Source of the DNA: Symsagittifera roscoffensis
Taxonomy: Eukaryota > Xenacoelomorpha > Acoela > Convolutidae
Assembly: GCF_963678635.1 (NCBI RefSeq)
Contig: NC_087066.1
Coordinates: 34,973,301 to 35,037,300, forward strand
Direction of reading: 5' to 3'
Length of the DNA stretch: 64,000 bases
Each line of letters starts with the position of its first letter. Within the stretch, counting starts at the first letter, position 1. The translations under genes were made by a program, and so were the position numbers. This document shows, one piece after another, positions 39,701 through 51,800 of this stretch. The notes below the pieces were generated by a model. It was not told where the DNA came from and did no database searches. It saw nothing but the letters and a program-made list of their open reading frames with translations.

Positions 39701-42700
39701 ATTATTGACTTTTATGCCCTAAGGGATTTTTAAAATGAGAAATATAAGAAAAGTTATGAAAATTGCGAAAAGAAAAGGAATATCTGTCTTACTTAGTAAA
39801 CTTCGTATAATTTATGAAAATTTCAATTTTCGTACATGATTAGGTGGTCAATTTTTGTCCAGAAGGAGAGGTAGGTTTGGATGAGTGAATGGAAAAGAAA
39901 GAAATTGCTACAAAAAATTAGAAAAAACGGATGGCTATGTTCAGATAATCGGCTATGACAAAGATACAAATTTAAAAAATGTTTAAAAAATTGAGAAAAA
40001 GGTTGAAATGAATTGTTTTATTTGTTGAAATGAGTTTAAAAGAAGCATTTCAAAAATGATTTGCTTTGTCTAAGTCCTTTTTGAATTTTCAGAGTTGAAG
40101 CCAAGTGTAGTCGAAATATTTTATGACTTTTGACAAGTGGGTTGGGTATGAGGAGTTTTTGGTGGAAGGTATTTAGGTGTTAACTTTCTAAGCCTTGTTT
40201 TTGTTTTTAGGATGATCAGGAGGATTTGGGAGGTAGAACGACTTTAGGCTAAGTGATTTTGTCAGAGTGTCTCTTTGGGTTTTACTTATTTTCTCTTGGG
40301 GAGTTGCGGGGTAGAATTTGAGACAAAATTGTTGATTTTTGTGCAGATTGATAGAATAGGATTGCAACTTTTGATTGGGTGGTTTTCAACTAGTTTTTGA
40401 CGAGAAGAAGGAAATGTTGTATTTAAAAATTACTTTGAGGCTTTCTGAAAATGTTTTTAATGTTGACTAATTAATCAGGGGTTTTCTGAATTTCTACTTT
40501 TTTATTATTTTAGATATTGGAATAAATTTTTTAAAATTTTTTCCTGGTTAACTTCTAAGGCGAGATCATTAACGTTGTTGTACTTTTTTCTTTGATTGTG
40601 ACTGTGAAAATATTTTCTTGTGGTTTACAATTAAGTCTTTGTTTCTGAACTATTTGTTTTTGAGGTTTGTCAGATATATCTTTTGGAAGTATACTGTTTA
40701 GATGATCAGAAATTGTTGTATTTTTTTTGGTTGTATATTATTTACTCTTGTTTTTTTTCAACGATATGTAGTCTTCTGAAAGAGTATAATTTTTTTATTT
40801 CACGAAGCGCTTATTCCTCTGGGTAGTATGGTAACAGGTTGTTCCCGTGTTGTATTATTCCTCTTTTATCGTGATGTATACATTTGTACGTGACGTCTGT
40901 ATTTTTTTTTTTAAAAGGCTCCTATATGGATAGGTTATAGCTTTTCTGAGATGCCTTTCTGATTAATAAAACTTGAGATTAAGACAAAAGTCCTTTTTTT
41001 TTCAATTTGTTGCTGTTGTAAGATGTGAAATCATTTGAGACTGAATATTTTCTTTTTGTAACAATTTCCTTGCAATTTTTTAAAATATTTTAAGATGTAA
41101 TTATCTCGGTTTGAAATCCCTTCTGTCTGGGTTTCAGATGTTTATTTTGAAAATTGGGAAAGTTATCTTCGTCATGAGCGTGAAGTGCTAGATTAAAACA
41201 AAATGAATCTTTGTTGGGTTGACAGTAACCTTGTGCGTTTTTTGAAGAATGTGCTGTAAACATTATAGGTTTTTGATTGAAACCCATTTCCTTTTCGTTT
41301 GATGATAGTCCAAGAGTTGTTTTGATTTTGAAATTATAGGCTAATGGGAATAAGTTTACGTCTGTTGACCATTCGGAGTTTTCCTTATGATCTCCTTTTA
41401 TAAAACATCGGAGGTTTCTTGTAGTGAACGGTTCATATCTTCAACTAGTCCCTCTGTCCTTGGGGCACGGGGTGTTCTAGGTTTTGGTTTATAATACAGA
41501 GTTTACATAATATTATGAATTCATTATTTATAGATTCTGTTCCATTGTCTGTAACAAGAATTTTTGGTAGGCCAAGTTTTGTTATTCAGTGTTGGTAAAG
41601 TGTTGTATGAGCATAATAAGCGTTGCAGTGATGAGCAGGGTTGAGTGCTATATAGTGTGTAAATGCATTTAGCATTACCATTATATATGAATTTCCTTCT
41701 GAGAAGGGTGATGAAGATATCAAAAGAGATTCTGTGATTAAAATAAAGACTTTGCCCTTGAAAGTCTTTTTTTTTCTCCTATTTGCATTTGGTGTGGAAA
41801 AGGTTTCTTTAATTGAAAAGTTATGCGCTCATTGCAGAGTACTTTTATTTAAAGTGATACATTTTGAAAAAAAAAATTCGAGTGAAATTTGGATATAAAT
41901 TTTTTTCTGATTTTGCGTGTCCTTTTGTATGTAAGGAATGTGAAATGTGAAATGCAATTAAAATTACACTTGTTGGGAGACCAGGGATTTTTGTTTCAAG
42001 AGTGTAATAGAAGTGTAGTGCAAGTATCGAAGCAAGTTTTTATGTCCTAAAATTTTAATATCGGCTTTTACTGGTTTTGTTTCATATTTAAGATTCAAGT
42101 TGTCGGATGACAGGGTGAAGATTTTGGTATTTTTGTAATAACTGTCGTTTCGTTTTTTCTGTATTTGGAGAGAAGTATTTTGAATTCCATTTGTTGAGAG
42201 AGTGATATTGTTATATTAGTCAAGGGATCTTTTAAATTGAATATCTTACTGATTGTATATTTTTGGCTCAACTCGGAGAGGAGGGACCTGTTAAACTTTC
42301 GATTTTGTTAGGTTTAGCTTTTTCTATAAATGGGAATGAGTTAATTCGGTGTGGTTTTTGCTTAGATGTCTTTTGTTGTGTATTGTTTTCATCCATGATG
42401 AGTATGGTTTTGGTTTAAATGTATGTTTTCCTAATAAATCTTCTTCTAGTCAATCAAGATATAATGAGAATTGTTCTAAGATGTTTTTTTTTGCTTAGAG
42501 TCAGAGTGTGTTTCGACAAAATGTATCTGGTAAAGCAAAGTTTTTGCCTGCTGTCCGAACAATATAGAAGTTTTAAAACTTCTTTAAAATAATTTAAATT
42601 CTATAAACTCTATGGTTTGGATTCGACTTTTGTCTAAATGGAAATTTCGTTAGTTTATGATCTGTGAATAGTACTGCTGTTGGTTGTTTCGATCCAAGGA

Positions 42701-45700
42701 TTTAAAATTCGTATTCGGCTAGGGTGTATTTTATAGCTTTAAATTTTCTCATTACCGAAGGTAGTGTAAATTCTTCTTGTGTAAAAAGTCTTGAGTTTGC
42801 TGATAATATTTTCATTTTATTTGTATCTTTATGTGATTGTAGAAGTGCTGCGCCAATTTCAAAGTTAGATGCATTGCACATAGCGTAAAATAGTTGATCT
42901 GGATTTGGAAAGGTGATTGAAATTTGCTCTGCTTAAAAGTTTTTATTTTGTCGTAGAGTTTTTGATGTTTTAATGTTCATTCAAAAATATTTTGTTGTCG
43001 CAGGTTACTATAAAATGGCCTGAGATATAATTTCATTTTCAGAACATACTTACCTAAGAAGTTTAGCATTCTCTTTGTTTAATGGTGATGGAGTTTTGAT
43101 GATGCGTCTGATCGTGATTTTAAAGATGTTAATTGTGGTGCCTTCAATACTGTGTCCAGGAAATTTCACACGAATTAGGAAAAAATAAGGTTTGTTTGGG
43201 ACTGCTTTCATGTTTTCTTTGAAAAGATTTGGTGGCAATTGTTTGAAAATTTAATTTTTTTGTGTTTTTTTGTGGATATATGAATACTTTGTCTAAACTT
43301 ATGATTAAATTTTTGGTAAAATTATATGGCCAAAAAATTTTACTCATAAATGCTGAAAAAGCTGCTGGTCATATGGATACACAATAGAATAGTCCATTAA
43401 ATTCGTATTGCTGATTTGCATTAACGAATTGACGTAGTCGACGTGATGGTTCGTCTAATGGCATCTGATTATATGCGCTATTCATGTCGGTATAGTATTG
43501 TCTGTTTTTTTTTGTTGTAATTTTTACTTGTTTTGGTTCTATGGGCCAGTTTTATTCTAATTCATCGATTAGAGAATTTATATTTTCTGGTGTCAGAATG
43601 TTTTTAAGTGATTCTCTTTTAGCGAGAACAAATACGGGATTGATGAATGATTTTTTTTGGTCGTTTTTTTTTATTCAGTGATGAGATATTTTCATGTTGT
43701 TCGAGGATATCTAAAAGTCTTGTTTTTCTTGTTATGTTTGGAATATTTATTTTGATATTTGGAATATTCACTTGTTTACTTTGTCTTGTAAACGCTTTGG
43801 TATATTACTTGCGCGCTGTTTTGATGAATGCGTCGGGTTTAAGCGGAAGATATAGTGGTGGATGTAATTTTCCAGCATCAAAATTTGATGTGGCTTTAAC
43901 TATGGGATAATTTTTTAATAGTTCTGCTAGTTTTTCAAATTCTTGCTGATTGATTTGAGAAAAGTTGAAAATTGAACATTGTTAAAAGTGTTTTGTTGTT
44001 CATTTGTATATTTTGAGATTTGGAATTTTGGTTCGAAATAGGGGGTCTTTGTCAAAAAATCCGAGTTTCGTTTTGACTCATAAGTAATTTTATTTATAGA
44101 TAAACCTTTCTTAAGAATAGTTGATTGGCAAAAAATCTATTATTTTTAAGATTTTGTTTACTCTGTATGCGTTTTCTTGTGTAGCTGTAATGTTGCGTTT
44201 GCTTCAGATTTTTCATAAAGGAAATGTGATCTTATATAGCAAAATGTTACATACAAGTTAATCAATTGTATCTGTAGCTGTGTTTTAAGCGTATTTGATA
44301 GATAAAATTGTTACTCTAAAAAATAATGAATTGGTTTGAATTCAAGATCAGACATGTTTTGTTCTTGTTTATTTTGATCAGAGTAAAATTGATGTACTTG
44401 ATTTATAGAAACGTCAATTACATATCCTGTTAGTGGTTCAAGTTGATTTCTCTGTTGATTATAAATCGGCTAAAATTTTGAGCAAAATGGGGGTTGCTTG
44501 TTTGGAAGAGTGTTAAAGATGTATCACATAGTTTTGTTTTGTTTGTAGGGATATTAAAAATGGTTGATTCTGCGCCAGAATCAATTAAAAAAACTAAATC
44601 AAGATCTGGTGATCGGAAGTTTTTGTTTTCTGGGCTTTCTAATAGAAGTGGGCTTGTCCAATATTTTTTGTTGGTGATGTTTTTTGTTGTATTTTGGTGA
44701 TTATGATTCATATTGGAGTTGGTTTCATTTACCTGTGTAGTTTGTAGTTTCTTGAATATTATCTAGTTCTTGAAGATAAAAAATAATAATTACATTCTGG
44801 TATTAATTCGATTCAATTGGTGCTTCATTTTTATGTTCTATTTTAAGCATAATAATAATAAGTGTGGTTTCTGGGTCACTTTTGTCATCTGTGGCGTCAG
44901 AGTGTATGTGGTTTAACTGTTGTTCTGAAATTTCTGTAGTGTCGGTACCTGGAGGGTCTGATTTTAATTCATCTGTAGATTGTACTTGATAAATTGGTCA
45001 TTGATGTTTCGGTGTACTGCTTCTATAGTTTCAATTTTGCGTTTTAGAATTTAGAGGATTTCTTTGATGGGGTGACTGAAAAAATTTTCCTGATCTGTTC
45101 TGATAGTTGTTGTTTGTGTTTGAAGAATTATCAAGGATTCTATTATTAAAATGATTATTTTTTGGTCTATTCCTGGAGTAGTTTTGTGATCGTTATTCGA
45201 ATAATTTCGATGTCGAATATTTGAAGAGTTTCATTTTCGGTTGTTTGAAGCATTTCTTGAACGATCATTGCAATAGTTTCTATTCCGAGAGTTTGAATAA
45301 GAATAGTTTGAATTTTTACTTCTATTTGAGTTTGATCTAGAGTAATTATTTCTTTACGGATTAATTTGACTATTCGATCTGCTATATATGTTCTGTGAAT
45401 AATATGCAATATTGCAATCTTTCTTCAATCTGGTAATCTTCCGCAAATATTTTTCTACCAGGAAGATCGTGATCTGTTAGTGCTATAGCTCTTTTGAAGT
45501 GGTTTTCTTGAGCATTTCTTACTTTGAACAATTTTGCTTGAATGATTTTCATGTTTTTTTTTTGTTTTGATAAAGAATTGTTTGTTTATCTGCGTTGTTG
45601 CGGTCTATTTAAGTTGTCTTGTTGTTTTTGTCTGCATTCAGTAAAAAGATGTCAAAATTTGCGACATTGTTTACTCTATTTTTTGAATAATAATTTGACT

Positions 45701-48700
45701 TTGAAATTTGAATTCTTTTCATAAGTGTTTAATATTTGAATAATTTTGTCTGCTAGTTCGTTATCAGAGTCTTGGATATTTTTATTATATCAAAATGTTG
45801 TTTGAGTGTTTTTAACATACGTTGCTTACATACGTAGTTCTCGGGTTGATAATGGATGTGATGGTCGCTTTTTTATTACAATTTTGCAAAATTGTGGTGT
45901 TAGGGTCACCACCAAAATATCGGTCAATTTCGGGTTTATAATCATGTGTGTTGAGAGAATAACCTTTTCGTGCTAGGGTTTCAATTCCTTTAACGAGCTG
46001 TTTTTTTTTTTAAAGTCTACGAATTTCGTTGCACGAAACTCTTGATGTTGTTTTTTTCAGAATCGAACAATTTTGAGTATTCTTGTGTGCATCGTTTCCA
46101 ATCATTTTTTTTTCAATAGGTAAAACTGAAAACCATTTTTGAGCTGAGCCGTCAAGTGTGGTTTGAATTAGTGCTGTTCGCCTATGTATCCATTTCTGGT
46201 GGAATCGTGTATTTTTTGGTTCTGGGCCTATGTTTAAAATTAGTTTTGCTGTAACTGCATTGAAGTAACCTTCTACTGATTATCCAGGATCTGTTCCTGT
46301 GAACAGCATTAGTCATTTATTAGATGTTAGGTATGGATTCATGGTCATTTGATGTGATTCTGCTGTGTTTGGTATTTGGGTAAAAATTTTAAGTTTAATT
46401 TTTGTGATTTCGTGTTGTTTTAGATTATATGAAACTGGAATTTCATTTTGTTTTGGATTGAGTTGAAAACCTTGACTTTTTATATGGTTTTGTGATTAGT
46501 TATTTTTTTTATCGTGCCAAAATTTGGCACTGAGGAAGGTGTTGTTGTGTTGGTCGTGTGTATTCTGAGTTTATGTAGGATTCAAAAAAAATCCCTGGTC
46601 GATGAAAATTATCTGGTGGTCAATTTTTTCGAAAAATTTTCGCGGGTTATTATTGTACTCTTGTTGGTTTTGGTTGAAGTAGTCTACATCTTCGGAAAAT
46701 TGTGGCTGACTTCTTGTGCTTTTGTGAATTGTTTCCTTGCTGAATTTTTGTTCTGTTGAAAAAATGGGTAATTTTTGATACGGTATATTGAAGTTATCGG
46801 TTACGTATGACTTTCAATGAAAAATACCGATTGATGAGATGGTTGTGCTATCTGTTGAGTTCAATTATGTTCTTGTGATTGACTTTGCGTTGTGTAAAAG
46901 AGTTTCGCTATTGGGTTGCTAATGTTATTGTTTGCGAAAAAATCATAATTGTGATTTGCGAAATCATTTTTCAAAATATTTTTTCTTGTTCGATGGTCGT
47001 GTTTTAGTTATTGGTCTATATGTTTGATAATCTATATGAGAGTATTTTGTTATAACGGATGGTTTGACTGTTGATTGTAGTGCAGTTTATTTGGAGGAAG
47101 CATTTTTATTATGTGGTCTTGTGAGTGTTGAATGAAATGGGGAAATACTTAAATGTGTTGTAATAGGTTTTAGTTTCTATTAATTCTTCGTTTACAAATT
47201 ATAATGGGGTTTGGATATCCTGTTTAGTCAGATTTCAAGTACCATTATGAGTTTCCTGAGTAATTTTAAATGTTGAGTTTAAACTATTATAATTTGTCCT
47301 ATCATGAAATTTTGTGTTATAATTTAAGGGAGCGTGTTGTATTAGTGGTGAGTGGAGTTACTTTTAGGAAATCTTTGAGCACAAATACAGTGGCGGTTGC
47401 CGCACTTGAAATATCGTTGGGATATTTAAAAAAAATGATGAGACCATTCAGTGTCCAATACATAATCTGTTTGGTCTACTAATATTGTTTCATCGTCTGA
47501 AGTTTGTGGTCGAAAGATTTTTCTTTTTCTCGATATCTTTCACCGTTGAGATTAGATCTGAATTGTGTACAAAATAGTCTTTAGTGAACCATGCTCGGAT
47601 TCTTTGTAGATCGATTTTCACTATCTGTGGTGTTTCTTTCTCGGTCAGTATTTCTTGAGTTGAATCTAAAAAATGCGAGCAAAGGTCGATTTCTTGTTTT
47701 ACTATTGCATGTCGAGCTGTTTGTGGTTGTGACACATGTAATAATTCGTTTGATTCTAATAAAGAAATGTAAATATAAATGATAGAGAAAATACCATTTG
47801 AGGAAATTGTGTTTGCACTGTGTGCTTTTCGATGTTGAACATTCTTGATATATTCTATGAAAACTTTCAAATTCTATGTCATCTATTTGTACTTGGTGTG
47901 GTGTTTTAATTGTTTGTGATGGTAAATTTCAGTAGTAAAAACTCCGTAATAAGAAGTGATGCTGCTGATGTCTGGTAGATAGTGGTCGAGTACTTATCTT
48001 CAAATTTTTTTAGCGAATTTTTTTTTGCATGGTCTATTTCCATTTTGAACAAATTTGCCAATAATTATGGCAAAAATGTATTTGTCCTCTAGCGGGATCA
48101 CTTTGTGGATGAATGACAAAAAGAAGAAAAGAGTTATCATCAAAATTGACGTCGTATTGAAAAGTGTTTTGTGCTGCATTACGCTTAATGTTTAACTTTC
48201 AATGTGTCTTATTGAATGATTCCAATTATAGAGTCGAACTGGTTCGCGTTGCGGAGGTATGAACTTTTTATTCTGTGTTTACCTAATATAGACGATGCTG
48301 TTGTAAATTCTGATTCGGAAGATTATTTTTGGTCGTTTATTGGTTTACTTTTGTCGTAAATTAAATTTAGAAGGATTTGAAGTTCTTGAATTGTAGTTGT
48401 ATTAGGCTCCGAAACTGCGTTTCATGTTTTGGAAAATTTTTGTTTAACAATTAGCTTTTGTTTTGTTAGTATTGCCTTCTTTCGTGTTTGTTTTTTCGAT
48501 CTAGTATATCCTATTTTTTGTCCAGAAGTGTGATTACAACATTGTATGTTTCGTTGTGAATTAAGCAATTGTTAAGTACTATTGTTTGTTTCTTTCCTAA
48601 ATTATCTCTTGACATAAGTGTCAGGATGATGGTTGCAAAATCCACGTGTTAGGCCTTTTATTCCCTAAACTCTTAAGTTTCACGATTGTTGTGAGTTTAT

Positions 48701-48737
48701 CCTAACTCGAGAAATAGGTTCTCGAGTATACACGGGT

Positions 48738-48814
<77 letters not shown>

Positions 48815-51800
48815 CATATCACTTCAATAAAAAAATGTTGTACTTTCTCGCTGGCTATGATTTATGTTAAGAAAAACTTACTTAATCTTACTCAGGGTTG
48901 CGATTTGTGATCAAGGATTGGGGAAAAGTAAATCAATCCACAAGGTTCAAGCATTAATAGAACACAAGCAGATAGTTAGATACTAATAGATATCTTACTA
49001 AAAATTTGTTGTGTTTTAGCTTGGGTCAGATTAGAGGAGGGGTTCAAGTGAAGGATGAAAAAACAAAGTTCTTCACTGTTTACTTTAATTAAAATGGTGA
49101 ATTTTCAAAAAATTTCTATTAGTTCTGGTCGTTGATAAGGGTTGGAGAGTTAATCGATGTGGTCGTTAGACACTTTTTACTAGGAGGTTAGCCTAGATGA
49201 TCTAGTTTGCGAAAAATTTAGATGATTACAGAACAAGGATAAGCCTTGACGATATTTAAGTTGCATATTATAGTTTGATTTAAAATTATGAATTATGGAA
49301 TATGATTTATAAGTTAGAGAGTTAAATGATACTAATTTCTAATTGATTATGGTTATGTTTTAGATTAGGAAACAAAGAAACATTAGTAATGGAAGGATGG
49401 GGGTACAAAACTTGAGAAGCAATGAACTTCTTATAATTTCAATAGAATTAACTTTAACTTAACTTCCCACTACTTTTTGTATTTTGTATTTAATAAGTTT
49501 GCAGATTTGACAAAAAGAACAACTTTGGTATCTTTTTATTTGGTATCTTTTTATTATGTTTATATTAGATGGTTATACATCATGAAGAAGTATCCGGCTT
49601 GAAAATGAATCTTATTGGTCAAAGTCGTTTTTTTACTTTTTGTTAGAGAATGAAAACCTACTGCATTGAGAAGTATGAGGAGAATTAGTTGTTGCAGTTT
49701 TCGTCAATTCACAATATAGAAGCTCGGTCTCCTGTTCGGGTTTTGATCTGGTGTTTGCCGTATCGTTTGAAGTAATGGAGTAGATGTACTGAGACGTAGA
49801 GACATGCTTATTAAGTTTAATGTACTACCTAACTTTTTGCAATGTATTTTGTATCCTATTTCTGTTTTGTATTTGCTGAATCTAACTTTGTTAAGAGGTC
49901 TTGTTTGAGACTCTTGGTCGCACCAGATGAGTTTATGATCGGGGTGGCTCCTTCATAGAGTAGTTTCAGATAAGGTACACCGTCTCTTCTTCACGCTATC
50001 TTATTTTCGGCTGGATAGATTCGTGCAACTTCTTAGTCCATACCAATCTTAATCTTACTCTTATATCTCCAAGTCTCAACAGATCTAGTGTATACTGTTG
50101 TTTGCGAGTTAGATATCAGGAACTATTTTGAAGGAGAACAACTGTCTTCTAAGTGATTTTTATTTTGGTCTGTTGCTGAATTTATGAATAGTTTCAGCGA
50201 TACAAATAAAGTGTTAGTTATGGATCAAGATTGGTTAGTTAGAAATTCTTTTAAGGGATAGTTTTATCATTAATATAAATGGATATAATTACTAGTTTTA
50301 AACTGGTTACACCTTTTTCATTTTCAACTTGGAACTTTAAAAAATGGTGTTTTTGCTGGGAGGTTATAACGAGAAGAATTGTCGGCTCTTTTCCACGCCC
50401 CACCTTTCAAAATAAATTTGGGTTTTTATTGTTGTCTTATGTGTTTTATGGGTAAACAGTCATCCTACAAAATTTGAGTTTGAATTAAGAAGTTCAAAAA
50501 ATATTTTTCGTCTGTTTGTTCCGAAAGCATGGAAAATGACCTATGTTTCTGGAAAAAAAAAGCACAAGTTATTGATCTGAAAAATGAGGCTTCATGTACG
50601 AGTGTGTGTGTGTGTGTGTGTGCGGGTGGGGGGACTAACTGGTGCAAATATCTATGGACTGGGACTGGGTTATAGTGGGGTTGGCGGCCGGGTCTCCGTT
50701 CCACATGGTCACGTTAACTTGGGTAACATTGACAGTATACTGAGTGCCACTGTCCAAACTATAAGCATATATGATGGGCTCGAAAACGTAGTCTCCAGTA
50801 TCCGTTATAGAGAACCCTGTGTTGGGCGTGACTGAGTAGCTGTGAACTATCTCCAGTATATTTCCAGCAGTCTCTGTGTTCACAGAAACATTGAAACTGT
50901 CGCTTGTCTGGCCAACAATTGCCAAAGTTATCTGTGAACTTTCTACGCCTAAATCTAAACAGCAAAATTCAACCTTCACAAATGTCAATTTAGCTAGATG
51001 GAATAAATTCGGACTCGAATGGAATGTTTAACCGTAGAAAATATGAAAAAAATCTGAATGAACAATTGACTACAAAAGTAACTGGTTCCGGCCACATTGA
51101 TTTCTTGAGACGAAACAAAAACGATTTTTTTCCCAAATAGTGCAGTTTGTTTTTGTTCACAAAGGGAAAAGCGAGAGGGACAAAAGCTTATGTTCACTAA
51201 AGGAAAAAACTCATTTGGAAGTAGTAATGGCTCAAGTTGACTACAGTTATCATTGCAAAATCTGTAATAAAAATAGAAACAATTTCTTTTTCCATAAAAA
51301 GTAATCTAAAATTTTCGCGAACAAAATTTTTTTTCAGGCTCCTTCAATTTAAGATTTTTTGAAATTTTCGTGCTAGGAGAATAATAACTGAAGCTTTTCA
51401 ATTTTTTCGCTTCAAGCTAAGTTATAATGTTAGTTAGTATGGTATAACTGAATGCTTCTGTAAACTATGCTTGCGTTGCTCGCTGTAAACTATACAAAAA
51501 GAATCAAATTATTCACAACGATTTGAAGACACGGATAAAATTATTTTATACATTTTTGAAATAGTGACTAAATCACGATTGAAAAAGTTTTAGTTTAAAA
51601 TAAGGATGTATCATCAGAATTTTATTTTTGGTTATCTGATTTTACTCAAAAATTATTCTAAAAAACAAAGATAACCGGTTACTGTGAAAGTAGCACAGAA
51701 TGTTCTGACCAGTCTTAACAAATTACAACAAAATTTTTTTTCCAATTACTGTTGTTTTTTCGGTTTGGTGCTATAAAGAAATCTGAGCAAAAAAGTAGAG

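Larger units (their letters stand above)
34498..50311 (-). mobile_element. Full-length decayed Ty3/gypsy-type, env-bearing LTR element (15.8 kb)
   Basis: Two related LTRs (34498-34891 and 49928-50311) bracket, in minus-strand order, a primer-binding site, a 3.5-kb leader, gag, protease, RT, RNase H, integrase, an env-like region, extra ORFs, and the 3' LTR. All genes carry stops or frameshifts. The order (integrase after RNase H, env after pol) matches vertebrate-retrovirus-like gypsy elements such as the Tor elements of larvaceans and insect errantiviruses. It lies wholly in intron 2 in the same direction as the gene. No clear target duplication remains. Confidence 0.8.

Noticed and set aside
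34493-50316. Target-site duplication of the 15.8-kb element
   Set aside because: The bases outside the LTRs (AGGTT and CCTTT) do not match at four or five positions, so no duplication is claimed.
50584-50835. Plus ORF with VCVCVCV repeat
   Set aside because: It is the GT microsatellite and antisense of exon 2.
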